Counted from the stretch's first letter, positions 1-8,522 are shown. The stretch is DNA of 26,991 nucleotides from DASZHC01 sp035938215 (GCA_035938215.1 DASZHC010000268.1:1-26991), one strand, 5' to 3'. Notes: generated from the sequence alone by a model not told the origin. A program made the numbers and translations.

Positions 1-1428
1 TACCTGGCGCGCAATTCTCGTTTGATAAAGAATCCCGCCGTTGGCAATCGTTGCCATTGCCTGCGCCATCTGAAGAGGAGAAATCAGAATGTCTCCCTGC
101 CCGATCGAAAGGTTGGCCACATCCCCCGCCATAAAATGGCGATGGTAAGTCTGCACCATATAACTGTCCGTCGGTATTCGGCCTTCAGCTTCTCCATTTA
201 GAAGAATTCCTGTGCGTGCTCCCAAGCCAAGTCTCTGGGCCCAGTTTACCAGCGTGTGCGCTCCGATCTTTTGGCCCACCTGGTAAAACCAGGTATTGCA
301 CGACTGCGTCAGCGCCTGCCGAAAATTGAGATCCCCTCCATCGCTCTTTCTCCAGTTGCGAAAGACCAGATTCCCCACCTCCAGGGCGGAGGGACAGTCA
401 AATTCATCGTGAGGATTGATCACACGACTTTCGAAACCTGCCACACCCACGAAGACCTTGAAGGTGGATCCGGCGGGGTATGCCGATCGATAGGCTCTCG
501 GCAACATAGGGATATTCGGATCGCTCTCTATCTTTTTAAATTTCTCCTCTGAAATCGAAGGAACGAAATCATTCGGATTAATCGTAGGCCACGAAGCAAG
601 TGCCAGGACTTCGCCGCTATTAGGATCGATAACAACGATCGCTCCGCGCTTGGACCGTTTCTGAAGGATCTTTTCGGCCAACCTCTGCATGTCGAGGTCG
701 ATCGTTGTGACGAGGTTGTATCCCGGTTCGGGCGGATTCCCTATACGCTCGCCGGTTTTGTTGCCGTCCTTATCGAACGTGAGGTTCAGCGTGCCCGGCT
801 TGCCTCGGAGCTGGTCATCAAACGTTTGTTCGAGTCCTTCTCGCCCTTCACTCTCAGGCCAGAGCGGGTCGTTATTCTGCAGGACACGCGTACTTTCACG
901 ACTCGTGCGGCCAGTGTATCCGACGATTTGTCCCGCGACGGAGCCTTGCGGATAAAAGCGTACATAAGTCGCACGCAGAATGAGATTGGGGGGAAGCTTG
1001 CCTTGCAGCTTTGCAACTTCATTGTCCGGTAGGTCAGTCGCGATATCGAACGGAATCACTCCCCGGTTGCGATAATGTTGAACGGCTGCCTCCTCCGAAA
1101 AACCAACCTGGTGAACAGTTAACCCGTGAACAGAAGCTGCGGCGCGATTCACGAACTCGACAACCTGCCTGTCCGTGAAATCGAAAGGGGCGGGGAACAC
1201 GACACTTAAATTGTAACTGACGCGTGTTTGAGCCAGGGGAACACCATTGCGATCGGTGATCTGACCTCTTGGCGCCGGGATCGCAAGAGCGTACGTTGCA
1301 GCTTGGCGTTGCGTCTCCCAGCTGGGTGTTAAGTTCGTCGGATTCGCCGACGCCGCCTCGTCAGATCGAGCGCTCGTGAGCACACAAAAGCCCGCCGCGC
1401 ACGCCCAAAACATCAACCACAGATTCAT
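1..1428 (-). CDS. mrdA: Penicillin-binding protein 2 (peptidoglycan transpeptidase), 3' end outside window
   Basis: Class B penicillin-binding protein that crosslinks peptidoglycan during cell elongation, anchored in the inner membrane and acting in the periplasm. I read 476 in-frame codons with no stop to the window edge. An N-terminal hydrophobic stretch (about residues 3-18) is followed by the PBP dimerisation signature APRGQITDRNG near residue 60. The catalytic SxxK motif is STFK at Ser321-Lys324 (context YPAGSTFK), and the SxN motif is SCN at 376-378. The KTG motif should lie beyond the edge. The last residues seen, around ISPLQMAQAMATIANGG, are typical of the transpeptidase domain. It follows uvrC in the same direction and in the same frame as the uvrC stop. 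An alternative ATG at 1500, preceded directly by GGGAGG, would add 24 residues rich in arginine; I prefer 1428 because it has AGG at a normal distance. PBP2 rather than FtsI/PBP3 is inferred from the overall look of the sequence. Confidence 0.9.
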   Translation of the reverse strand, partial: MNLWLMFWACAAGFCVLTSARSDEAASANPTNLTPSWETQRQAATYALAIPAPRGQITDRNGVPLAQTRVSYNLSVVFPAPFDFTDRQVVEFVNRAAASVHGLTVHQVGFSEEAAVQHYRNRGVIPFDIATDLPDNEVAKLQGKLPPNLILRATYVRFYPQGSVAGQIVGYTGRTSRESTRVLQNNDPLWPESEGREGLEQTFDDQLRGKPGTLNLTFDKDGNKTGERIGNPPEPGYNLVTTIDLDMQRLAEKILQKRSKRGAIVVIDPNSGEVLALASWPTINPNDFVPSISEEKFKKIESDPNIPMLPRAYRSAYPAGSTFKVFVGVAGFESRVINPHDEFDCPSALEVGNLVFRNWRKSDGGDLNFRQALTQSCNTWFYQVGQKIGAHTLVNWAQRLGLGARTGILLNGEAEGRIPTDSYMVQTYHRHFMAGDVANLSIGQGDILISPLQMAQAMATIANGGILYQTRIARQV

Positions 1429-1539
1429 TCCAGTGCCTAAAACAACATCCGAGACGAGATCACGCAAGCAGTTTCTGGACCTCGCAAAACGCAAACCCAT
1501 CCTCCCTGCAGGAACCGCGAGCTGAACTCCTCCAATTGC

Positions 1540-3114
1540 TCACCTGTTCAGAAATCGTGAAATGACTTCGGCGAGCCTGTCGCTTATTCCATCTAAGGCC
1601 GCAATTTCGGTTATGGGTGCTTTGCGCAAGCGCTCGATCGATCCGAAGTGCTTAAGCAATACTTGTTTGCGTTTTTCGCTCACACCGGGACAATCATCCA
1701 GAATGCTCTCCGCGACTCGTTTCTTCATCAGCAATTGATGATAGCCGTTTGCGAAGCGATGCGCTTCGTCCCGAATTCTCTGCAGCAGCTGCAGAGCGCC
1801 GGATCCTTCCGGAAGCCGAAGGGGAAGCGGTCTTCCCGGCCGATAGATTTCCTCATATTCCTTGGCAAGACCGACAATCGGAATGTCCTGCAGGCCGAGC
1901 CTCTGAAGTTCTCTGCAAGCCGAGCTGAGTTGGCCTTTGCCCCCGTCCACTACGATTAAGTCCGGTAGCCGAACCGCTCTTTCTGGTTGGGTTTCATGAA
2001 TTCTTTCTATGGATTCCGAGGGCGTTTCCTGACTGAATTCATGCAAATCCGGTGCGAGTGTCCGACTTTCAAGCAGCACACGCGAATAGCGCCGGCGGAC
2101 GACTTCCGCCATACTTGCAAAATCGTCCTGTCCTTCGACCGTCCTGATGCGATATCGCCGATAGTTGGATTTGTCTGGCACACCATTTCGGAAACTCACC
2201 ATTGAGGCCACCACGTGCGTTGTCGAAATATTCGAAATGTCGAAACACTCCATCGTGGCAGGAGGCGCCGGAAGCAGGAGCGCGTCAGCCAAGGAGCGTA
2301 GATCCGCTTTCGGGTCAATCGATGCGGGTAACGAGCCTCTCGTGAATCGACGTGCCGGCCGGGTCGTGCACCGGAGATCTTCAAGCATGTTTCGCAGTTC
2401 GGCAGCCTTCTCAAAATCGAGCTTCTCTGCGGCCGTCATCATTTCCTGCTCGATCTGCTTCAGCATTTCCTGGCTTTGGCCGTCAAGGAACTCGCACGCC
2501 TGGAGCACCCTCATCCTGTACGCTTCCAGGCTCACCTTCCTTATGCACGGCGCGGAGCAGTTCTTGATGATATGATCCATGCATCTGTGATAATCCGCCT
2601 CGTCGGGTTCTGGCGCTCTGCAGGCCCGAATTCCAAAGCTTTTCCTCATCCACCTCAACGTTGAGCGGAGCGCGCCCGCGTGCGCAAAAGGACCGAAATA
2701 GCGACATCCATCATCCTTTTTCAAACGCGATAACTGAAAGCGCGGAATCGCATCCGAAAGGTTGACCTTTACCAGCAGGAACCTTTTGTCGTCACGAAAG
2801 CTTACATTGTACCTAGGCCGAAATTCCTTGATTAATTTGCCTTCTAGCAGCAATGCCTCCGGTTCATTGCGGACCAGATGAATTTCAAAATCCCAAACAC
2901 TGTCAAGCAGCGCACGTGTTTTCAGATCCGCAGTCATCCGCCGAGAGGGAATGAAATACTGCCCAAGGCGTTTCCTTAAATCGCGCGCCTTTCCGACATA
3001 GATAACTCGCTTCAACCGATCCTTCATGAGGTAGACGCCAGGCTTATGCGGCACGTCGCGCAATTTCTCATTCGGATCTGGCTTTTCTCCGAGGAATACG
3101 CCCTGCATAGACAA
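1540..3114 (-). CDS. uvrC: Excinuclease ABC subunit C
   Basis: UvrC makes the two incisions in nucleotide excision repair after UvrA/UvrB load on damaged DNA. The 524-residue product has an N-terminal GIY-YIG nuclease domain (GVYLM at 26-30, VIYVGKARDLRKRL at 37-50). A four-cysteine cluster (C165, C178, C186, C190) matches the Fe-S ligands known in this family. A UVR motif for UvrB contact lies at about 213-248. The RNase H-like nuclease domain has Asp292 (ECFDIS), Asp390 (VVDGGKGQ) and His452 (DEAHRFA), and helix-hairpin-helix repeats lie at about 474-522. The protein is shorter than the usual ~610 residues because only about 44 residues separate the UVR motif from Asp292, against about 160 in E. 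coli UvrC; all catalytic residues remain. No SOS-type palindrome was seen upstream, so LexA control is not supported here. It probably forms a transcription unit with the PBP2 gene. Confidence 0.96.
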   Translation of the reverse strand: MSMQGVFLGEKPDPNEKLRDVPHKPGVYLMKDRLKRVIYVGKARDLRKRLGQYFIPSRRMTADLKTRALLDSVWDFEIHLVRNEPEALLLEGKLIKEFRPRYNVSFRDDKRFLLVKVNLSDAIPRFQLSRLKKDDGCRYFGPFAHAGALRSTLRWMRKSFGIRACRAPEPDEADYHRCMDHIIKNCSAPCIRKVSLEAYRMRVLQACEFLDGQSQEMLKQIEQEMMTAAEKLDFEKAAELRNMLEDLRCTTRPARRFTRGSLPASIDPKADLRSLADALLLPAPPATMECFDISNISTTHVVASMVSFRNGVPDKSNYRRYRIRTVEGQDDFASMAEVVRRRYSRVLLESRTLAPDLHEFSQETPSESIERIHETQPERAVRLPDLIVVDGGKGQLSSACRELQRLGLQDIPIVGLAKEYEEIYRPGRPLPLRLPEGSGALQLLQRIRDEAHRFANGYHQLLMKKRVAESILDDCPGVSEKRKQVLLKHFGSIERLRKAPITEIAALDGISDRLAEVISRFLNR

Positions 3115-3158
3115 AGATTACGCTGCGCGGCCGATTCCGTCCAATTTGTCAAGGGTAG

Positions 3159-3230
3159 CGGTAGGGCGAAGCTCCCGCTGAGCCATCGAGCGGACGTAAA
3201 CACGGCTCGCCGGGGAGGCTCGCCCTACCG
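3159..3230. repeat. GGTAGGGCGA palindromic repeat, copy A
   Basis: An imperfect palindrome of about 72 bp. The left arm begins CGGTAGGGCGAAGCTCCC and the right arm is close to its reverse complement, ending CTCGCCCTACCG. The arms enclose a short spacer around 3190-3200. The arm recurs in copy B about 100 bp away, so it is a repeat family and not a chance hairpin. Similar GC-rich palindromes are, to my recollection, frequent between genes in soil Verrucomicrobia; I cannot count copies here. Confidence 0.75.
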
Positions 3231-3261
3231 TCCAATGCCCAAGGGAACGTCACACGGGCAG

Positions 3262-3313
3262 CGGTAGGGCGAAGCTCCCGCTGAGCCGTCGAGCAAACCC
3301 GCCTCGTCCTACC
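3262..3313. repeat. GGTAGGGCGA palindromic repeat, copy B (shorter, degenerate right arm)
   Basis: The left arm repeats copy A for about 35 bp with a single change (GAGCCATCGAGC in A, GAGCCGTCGAGC in B). The right arm is shortened and degenerate (GCCTCGTCCTACC). It is in the same orientation as copy A and sits in the same divergent promoter region, so it could influence supercoiling or transcription in either direction; that is inference. Confidence 0.7.
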
Positions 3314-3442
3314 ATGCATGCCTTGCCCATTAACAATCTGCTCGGTTCTCGCGAAGAGCCGGCTGGATAAGTTCGCCCCGTTGGTGTAAGGAACTCGTTT
3401 GCACTTCGAGGATACGTGCATTTAAATAGGGAGCTAACCGTG

Positions 3443-4195
3443 ATGAATCCGTTTGTTTTTCCGATCGCGTCGCTTCTGGCCCAGGCCGCCGAAGCAGCCC
3501 CATCGCCCGGGTCACCCCAGGCGACCTTGCTTGAGCTTCTTAAGGCGGGAGGCTGGGTAATGATCCCTCTTGTGATCGCGTCTTTGATCACGATGGCCCT
3601 CGTCTTTGCCTGCCTGTTCAGCTTGCGACGAGGAACTATAATATCTAATCGGTTCCTGGAAACTGCCGAAGCCTTGCTTCGAAAGCGCGACTATCTGGGG
3701 TTGATCGCAGTCTCCAACCGTCACCCGGAAGCCGTTGCCCGTATCACCGCTCGAGCGCTGGACTTCGCAACCAAAAATCCAACCGCTTCCCCTGAGGCCA
3801 TTCGCGAGGTGGCGGAAACGGAAGGCTCGCGTGTAGCGACCAGTTTGAACCATCGGATCGTTTTTCTTGCGGATATCGCAACTCTGTCGCCAATGCTCGG
3901 CCTTTTGGGAACGGTTGTGGGCATAATCAATTCTTTTGGCGTCCTTGCAACCAACACCAATCAACCGCGTCCGATGCTGCTTGCCCATGGCGTTTCGGAA
4001 GCATTGGTGGCAACCGCGGCGGGCCTGGTAGTCGGGATTGTCGCCATGTCGTTTTATGCGATTTTTCGGGGTAAGGTTGCCTCGATGATTTCGGATATGG
4101 AATCGGCTACCGCGCACATCGTAAACATGATTACAGCTCAGCATCAGCTGCGACGGCCGGAACGTTCCCGAGTACTCGAAAGCGACGAGATCTGA
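3443..4195 (+). CDS. exbB: MotA/TolQ/ExbB proton-channel family protein
   Basis: Inner-membrane subunit of a proton-motive-force-driven motor of the ExbB/TolQ type. I take the ATG at 3443, which has AGGGAG about 9 nt upstream; a longer reading frame from 3416 has no such signal. The 250-residue product has three hydrophobic segments. The first lies in GGWVMIPLVIASLITMALV, the second in the conserved LSPMLGLLGTVVGIINSF stretch, and the third in GVSEALVATAAGLVVGIVA. The second and third are the hallmark TolQ/ExbB helices that line the proton path. The exbD-like gene follows after only 5 nt and a TPR gene overlaps that one, so the three probably form one machine. Whether it serves TonB-type transport, Tol-like envelope maintenance or something else cannot be told from sequence; the symbol marks the family. 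Confidence 0.92.
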   Translation: MNPFVFPIASLLAQAAEAAPSPGSPQATLLELLKAGGWVMIPLVIASLITMALVFACLFSLRRGTIISNRFLETAEALLRKRDYLGLIAVSNRHPEAVARITARALDFATKNPTASPEAIREVAETEGSRVATSLNHRIVFLADIATLSPMLGLLGTVVGIINSFGVLATNTNQPRPMLLAHGVSEALVATAAGLVVGIVAMSFYAIFRGKVASMISDMESATAHIVNMITAQHQLRRPERSRVLESDEI

Positions 4196-4200
4196 GTCCA

Positions 4201-4617
4201 ATGAATTTTCGCAGACAAGCAGAACCCAGGGTATTCGGGTTCATGATTGCGCCGATGGTGGACATTCTCCTGGTCATCCTCGTCTTTTTTATCGTTACCT
4301 GGAATTTCGCGTTGAGTGAAAATGAGCTTGATGTCCGGGTGCCAACTGCCACGAAAGCTAACGAGCCCCAGCCCTACGTAGGTCAGGTTGTCATCAACAT
4401 TACGGCCAACGGAGCGATCGTCGTCAATCGGCTACAGAAAAACCCGCAGGAACTCCTGGACTTGTTGAAAAAGCTTTCCCAGCTTTATCCGGATCAGGCG
4501 GTCATCGTCCGGGGTGACCAAGCTGTCGATTATAAGCATATCGTAGATGTCCTGGACATCTGTCGGCAGGCGGACATCTGGAATGTTGCCTTTGCGACCG
4601 GCAAACCACAGCAATGA
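4201..4617 (+). CDS. exbD: ExbD/TolR-family biopolymer transport protein
   Basis: Partner of the ExbB-like channel. It is a 138-residue protein with one N-terminal transmembrane helix and a periplasmic domain. The helix carries the essential aspartate of the family, Asp21, in APMVDILLVILVFFIVT. The rest (about residues 40-135) has the usual ExbD/TolR layout, including VVINITANGAI and a late VIVRGDQAVDYKHIVDVLD stretch. It begins 5 nt after the exbB-like stop, and its own stop overlaps the start of the TPR gene in an ATGA arrangement, which suggests translational coupling of all three. As with its partner, the symbol denotes the family rather than a proven iron-uptake role. Confidence 0.93.
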   Translation: MNFRRQAEPRVFGFMIAPMVDILLVILVFFIVTWNFALSENELDVRVPTATKANEPQPYVGQVVINITANGAIVVNRLQKNPQELLDLLKKLSQLYPDQAVIVRGDQAVDYKHIVDVLDICRQADIWNVAFATGKPQQ

Positions 4618-7190
4618 GATTGCGTACCTGGCAAATATTTTCATTGAGCATATGCTTGGCCTCGGGTCTCCAAAGTCAGGAAGTCCGGCGGGCTCTCCCG
4701 GTTGTTCCAACGCCGGCCCCCGCTCCAAAAGCGCAGCCCGTCCACCCCGAGCAAGTGCCTGGATCGCAATCGATTCTTGGTGAAAAAATCCCTTCGCCTC
4801 AGAGCGTCGAGCCGCGCAAACCCGTCGAAAGTAATTCAGAGGCAAAAGCCTCGAGCGGAAGCGCTGCCGAACCGGGTGACAAGGAGAGGGATCAGGCCAC
4901 GGAAGATGAGATAAGGCTGGCTCCCAATCAAGGCCAAAACACCCAGGCCCCCGACCCGGCGAAAAATCAGCTCGCCATCGCCGACGGCTTGTACATCAGG
5001 AAGCTGTACGATCTCGCAGTGCCCGAATACGAGAAATATCTTGGGCAATACCCGAACGATTCCGGCCGTGCGTCCGCGATGTACCGCTTGGCCGACTGCT
5101 ATGGAATACTTGGACAGCAAGAGCCGGCGCTGAACACCTATCGTATGCTTATTGAGGAAATAGGCTCCGGTGAGTACGTAGGAAGCGCGGCTTTTCGCCT
5201 CGGCTCTCACGAATTCGATAGAAGGAATTTTTCGGACGCCGCATCCCTTTACGAGAAGGCATTTACAAATGCCAGAACGCCTGAAGTAAAACTCACAGCC
5301 CGTTATTATCAGGCCAAGTGCCTTGAGTTGAGCGGCAAAAAGTCCGACGCAAAAGCCGCCTATCAAGATGTCGCTAAAACTCCAGGCAAAAACCCTTATC
5401 GCGACGCGGCCCGTTTGTCGCTTGCTTACTACGCGCTCGAAAATAATCAGAGACAAGAGGCATTCGATTTGTTCAATGATCTCGGCCGCGACGCAGTCAA
5501 GCCAGTCGTAAAAGCCGAGGCGTTGACCCGGGCGAGCGTTCTGGCGTCGGATTTGAAGCAAAAGGATAAGGCCGATCAACTACTGCGAGCCGCAATCGCC
5601 TTGAACGTAGAAGGCAAATGGAAACAGGTCGCAGAACTTGAACTGATGAAGCTCCAATACGAAGGAGACAAGTTCGCGCAGGTGCTTGATTCCTATGCGA
5701 AGAGCACGAACTCGCCCGGGGACGAAACCAGGCCAAGCGTCATGCTCCTCGTTGCAAACTCCTATCGTCAACTGGGCAAGCATCAAAAGGCTCTCGAGCT
5801 CTATAGTCAACTGATCCGCATCTATCCGAACGCGCCTGAAGCGTACGACGCTCGCTACCAGAAACTAGTTTCCCTTGACGCCATGAAGGATCCGTCGCTC
5901 GTTCAGGAAGTCGATTCCTATCTCGCGACGGGCCCAAGCAAAGAACGCGCCGATAAATCGAAGCTGCTGAAAGCTCAAGCACTGTTCCAACTGAATCGAT
6001 ACGAACCGGCCGCAAGGCTTTATCTGGAATTAACAAACTCATCTCTGCCTGATTCTTACAAGGCCGATTGTTATTACGCCGCCGGCTACGCGTTTCTCCT
6101 GCTCAAGGACAATCAATCCGCGACGCATGCCTTCTCCGGTCTGATTAATAAATATCCTAAACACAAAATGGCTTCCAAAGCTCTGCTCAAGAGGGCGCTT
6201 CTCTATCAAGAGGCCAAAAACTTTCCCGCCGCAGTCACTGATTTTAATAGAATCATTTCCGACTATTCCGCTTCTGCCGAAACCGAAACGGCTCTCCTGC
6301 AAAAAGGACTCACTCTAGGACAGCAGGGAGATTATGGGCAGATGACTGCGGCTTTCAGGCAGTTGTTGAAGACCTATCCCAACACGACAGGAGCGGCTCA
6401 AGCTTATTACTGGATCGGCTGGGCGGCGTTCGAAGCAAAGAAATATCAGGATGCAGTGGCGCCTTTGGTTAAGGCACGCGAACTGAATGCGAATGAATTC
6501 ACGGAAAGAACCTCGCTCCGGCTGATGCTGTGTTACCAATCTCTCCTAAAGAAGGCAGAGGCTGCCAAAGAGGTTGACGATTTTCTGAAGAAGGATCCCG
6601 ACAAATCCTCCTTGGTGGCGGATGTCTGCCGTTGGCTGGGCACCGAATTCTATAACGAGAATAACTACGGTCACGCCGCCAAGTACCTGGGGCTTGCGAC
6701 GAAGGATATCGAGCCGGTAAAAGTGGACAAAAGCATTTGGTTCATGCTTGCGAAATCGCGCAACGAATTGAAGGATTATCCGGACGCAATCGAAGCGGCC
6801 AATCATTTCCTTGAAGCAGCAACGGAACCCGCGGACCGGTCACAAGGCTTCCTCGCTTTGGGCAGCGCGCAACTGGGCGCGGGACAATTGGACGCTGCGC
6901 AGAAATCCGCAGAGCAAGCATTGACCCTCCAGCCCGAGGGCCGATTCAATGCGGAAGCCAGGATGCAACTCGGCGATGTCGAGTCCAGCAGAGGAAATTA
7001 TGAGAATGCCGCGCGTTCGTACATGAGCGTCGCCGTCCTGTACGAAGATCCGGAGGTGACACCCCGGGCGTTGGAGCATGCTTATGAAGCTTTTCAAAAG
7101 GCCGGCAACGAACCTCAGGCGACGAAGACTCTTTCCGAACTGAAGACCCGCTTTCCGAACTACAGTCTCAAGGGTTCGACGGCGGGTTAA
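4614..7190 (+). CDS. Large exported tetratricopeptide-repeat protein
   Basis: An 858-residue protein with a Sec-type signal sequence (positive MRLRTW followed by a hydrophobic run to about residue 18). A Pro/Ala/Glu-rich low-complexity stretch follows to about residue 110. From about 115 to the end there are many degenerate TPR-like helical pairs, for example ALELYSQLIRIYPNAPEAYD and AALYDLA-type repeats with YPN/YPK turns. Repeats of this kind bind other proteins and no enzyme motif is visible. Its start overlaps the exbD stop, so it is most likely the periplasmic or outer-membrane-associated partner of the ExbB/ExbD motor. In that position it recalls CpoB/YbgF next to Tol-Pal genes, but it is several times longer. 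The hydrophobic stretch contains Cys14, but the preceding residues do not fit a good lipobox, so I do not call it a lipoprotein. Confidence 0.87.
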   Translation: MRLRTWQIFSLSICLASGLQSQEVRRALPVVPTPAPAPKAQPVHPEQVPGSQSILGEKIPSPQSVEPRKPVESNSEAKASSGSAAEPGDKERDQATEDEIRLAPNQGQNTQAPDPAKNQLAIADGLYIRKLYDLAVPEYEKYLGQYPNDSGRASAMYRLADCYGILGQQEPALNTYRMLIEEIGSGEYVGSAAFRLGSHEFDRRNFSDAASLYEKAFTNARTPEVKLTARYYQAKCLELSGKKSDAKAAYQDVAKTPGKNPYRDAARLSLAYYALENNQRQEAFDLFNDLGRDAVKPVVKAEALTRASVLASDLKQKDKADQLLRAAIALNVEGKWKQVAELELMKLQYEGDKFAQVLDSYAKSTNSPGDETRPSVMLLVANSYRQLGKHQKALELYSQLIRIYPNAPEAYDARYQKLVSLDAMKDPSLVQEVDSYLATGPSKERADKSKLLKAQALFQLNRYEPAARLYLELTNSSLPDSYKADCYYAAGYAFLLLKDNQSATHAFSGLINKYPKHKMASKALLKRALLYQEAKNFPAAVTDFNRIISDYSASAETETALLQKGLTLGQQGDYGQMTAAFRQLLKTYPNTTGAAQAYYWIGWAAFEAKKYQDAVAPLVKARELNANEFTERTSLRLMLCYQSLLKKAEAAKEVDDFLKKDPDKSSLVADVCRWLGTEFYNENNYGHAAKYLGLATKDIEPVKVDKSIWFMLAKSRNELKDYPDAIEAANHFLEAATEPADRSQGFLALGSAQLGAGQLDAAQKSAEQALTLQPEGRFNAEARMQLGDVESSRGNYENAARSYMSVAVLYEDPEVTPRALEHAYEAFQKAGNEPQATKTLSELKTRFPNYSLKGSTAG

Positions 7191-7200
7191 GAGGAACAGG

Positions 7201-8316
7201 ATGACCTTTGCGCAGCTACTTCGTTCTCCTTGCCGTTCCAGAAGTCGAAATATAGGACAGTTCGCGACTTTGCTGGAACCGATGGACGACCTTCAGCTGG
7301 CGGAATTGGCGCGACGGTCCGAAACGATTACTCGTCGTTTTTTTGGCCGGACGATGCGGCTGTTCGCGCCACTGTATCTATCCAATGAATGTATTAACAA
7401 CTGCCAATACTGTGGTTTTTCGCGCGATAACCCTATCTTGCGCGTTACTCTTTCCCCGGAAGAAATTGAGCGGGAGGCGCAGTATTTAGTTGAAAATGGC
7501 TTCCGCAATATCTTGTTAGTCTCTGGAGAGCATCCCAAATTCGTCCCCATTCGATACCTTGAGAATGTCGTGAAGCGGCTCGTTTCGATGGTTCCTTCTG
7601 TCTCTTTGGAAGTGGCACCCATGGAGTCTGAGGAATACCAACCGTTGGTGGCGCTCGGAACCGAGGGACTTGTGGTTTATCAGGAGACCTATGAACGGGA
7701 AATCTATTCCGAGCTCCACACGTCAGGGCCCAAGCGAGATTTTGACTGGAGACTCGAATGTCCGGAACGAGCCTACGCTGCAGGGTTCCGAAGAATAGGC
7801 ATAGGCGCATTGTTTGGGCTTCGGGAATGGCGTTCCGAAGCGATCGCGCTCGCGGAACACCTTGAATATTTGTTAAGAAAGTGTTGGCGCGCGCAACTCT
7901 CGGTGAGCCTGCCGCGGCTCCGCCCGGCGGCCGGAGGGTTTCGCCCTCGATTGACTTTTTCAGATCGACAGCTGCTGCAGACGCTGTGTGCTTTTCGCAT
8001 AACTTTTCCGCAGGTGGGCATCGTTCTCAGCACACGGGAATCGGCGAAATTCAGGGACTTGCTTATGCCATTGGGCGTGACAATGATGAGCGCCGGTAGT
8101 CGGACCGAACCCGGCGGGTACACCGGTCAGGGAACGCAATCATTGCATCTGACCGTTAAAGGCAAAATCACCAGCACATGTTCTACTGGTTCAAAGGCCG
8201 AAGGACAGTTTGAGATCGAAGACGACCGCTCGCCTTTGGAAGTGGCCGAGGCAATTCGTGCGAAAGGTCTCGAACCGGTCTGGAAAGACTGGGATTCTGC
8301 TATTCTGGCGGTATGA
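7201..8316 (+). CDS. thiH: 2-iminoacetate synthase (thiazole biosynthesis radical SAM protein)
   Basis: ThiH is a radical SAM enzyme that splits tyrosine to dehydroglycine (2-iminoacetate) and p-cresol, feeding the thiazole half of thiamine. The 371-residue product has the cluster-binding CxxxCxxC motif at C64, C68 and C71 (context NECINNCQYCGF). It has ThiH-typical stretches LLVSGEHP, LEVAPM, YQETY and LPRLRPAAGGF. The C-terminal part has STCSTGS, resembling the family's late cysteine region. A ribosome-binding site (AGAGGA) overlaps the stop of the upstream TPR gene. Its stop overlaps the thiS start (ATGA), so the two are coupled. No TPP riboswitch was seen upstream; the gene sits inside a longer operon. 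Confidence 0.94.
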   Translation: MTFAQLLRSPCRSRSRNIGQFATLLEPMDDLQLAELARRSETITRRFFGRTMRLFAPLYLSNECINNCQYCGFSRDNPILRVTLSPEEIEREAQYLVENGFRNILLVSGEHPKFVPIRYLENVVKRLVSMVPSVSLEVAPMESEEYQPLVALGTEGLVVYQETYEREIYSELHTSGPKRDFDWRLECPERAYAAGFRRIGIGALFGLREWRSEAIALAEHLEYLLRKCWRAQLSVSLPRLRPAAGGFRPRLTFSDRQLLQTLCAFRITFPQVGIVLSTRESAKFRDLLMPLGVTMMSAGSRTEPGGYTGQGTQSLHLTVKGKITSTCSTGSKAEGQFEIEDDRSPLEVAEAIRAKGLEPVWKDWDSAILAV

Positions 8317-8513
8317 ATCTCGTTTTGAATGGAGAGAAACGTAACGTCCAAAGCATCGGTACGGTCTCGGAACTGCTCGAGAAGCTAAGCATGGCCGCCG
8401 GAACGGTCCTGGTTGAACAAAACGGTCAAGTGGTTCAGCGCGCCCACTTCGCGGTGGCTAAGCTCACAGAGGGAGACCATATTGAGATCGTGAGGGTGGT
8501 TGCCGGCGGTTAG
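8313..8513 (+). CDS. thiS: Sulfur carrier protein ThiS
   Basis: A 66-residue ubiquitin-fold protein that carries sulfur as a C-terminal thiocarboxylate for thiazole synthesis. The sequence has the family layout (MNLVLNGE start, a middle VLVEQNGQVV, then GDHIEIVRVVAGG) and ends in the required Gly-Gly. It overlaps thiH by 4 nt. thiG, which uses both ThiS and the ThiH product, is not in the window: the next gene, after 9 nt, is dnaG. Confidence 0.93.
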   Translation: MNLVLNGEKRNVQSIGTVSELLEKLSMAAGTVLVEQNGQVVQRAHFAVAKLTEGDHIEIVRVVAGG

Positions 8514-8522
8514 ATTAATTGA

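Larger units (their letters stand above)
3115..3442. other. Divergent intergenic region between uvrC and exbB-like gene
   Basis: This 328-nt stretch separates the divergent uvrC and exbB-like genes and must hold promoters for both. It contains two copies of a GGTAGGGCGA palindromic repeat (listed separately) and no convincing ORF. A TTGCAC/TTAAAT pair 17 nt apart lies at 3399-3427, but its predicted start point would fall downstream of the exbB ribosome-binding site, so I do not call it a promoter. Confidence 0.6.

Noticed and set aside
1113..1133. Direct repeat GAACAG as a regulatory site
   Set aside because: It is within the PBP2 coding sequence, short, and directly rather than inversely repeated.
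3399..3427. TTGCAC-17-TTAAAT as a promoter for the exbB-like gene
   Set aside because: The predicted start point would fall after the AGGGAG ribosome-binding site, so the mRNA would lack it.
3512..4201. Long minus-strand frame (229 aa) opposite the exbB-like gene
   Set aside because: The plus strand encodes clear TolQ/ExbB helices; the antisense product has no recognisable features.
4836..5579. Minus-strand frame of 247 aa opposite the large TPR gene
   Set aside because: A shadow of the TPR coding frame; no motif, and in the wrong context.
7140..7200. TPP riboswitch before thiH
   Set aside because: The gap to the TPR gene is 10 nt and no TPP aptamer motif was seen.
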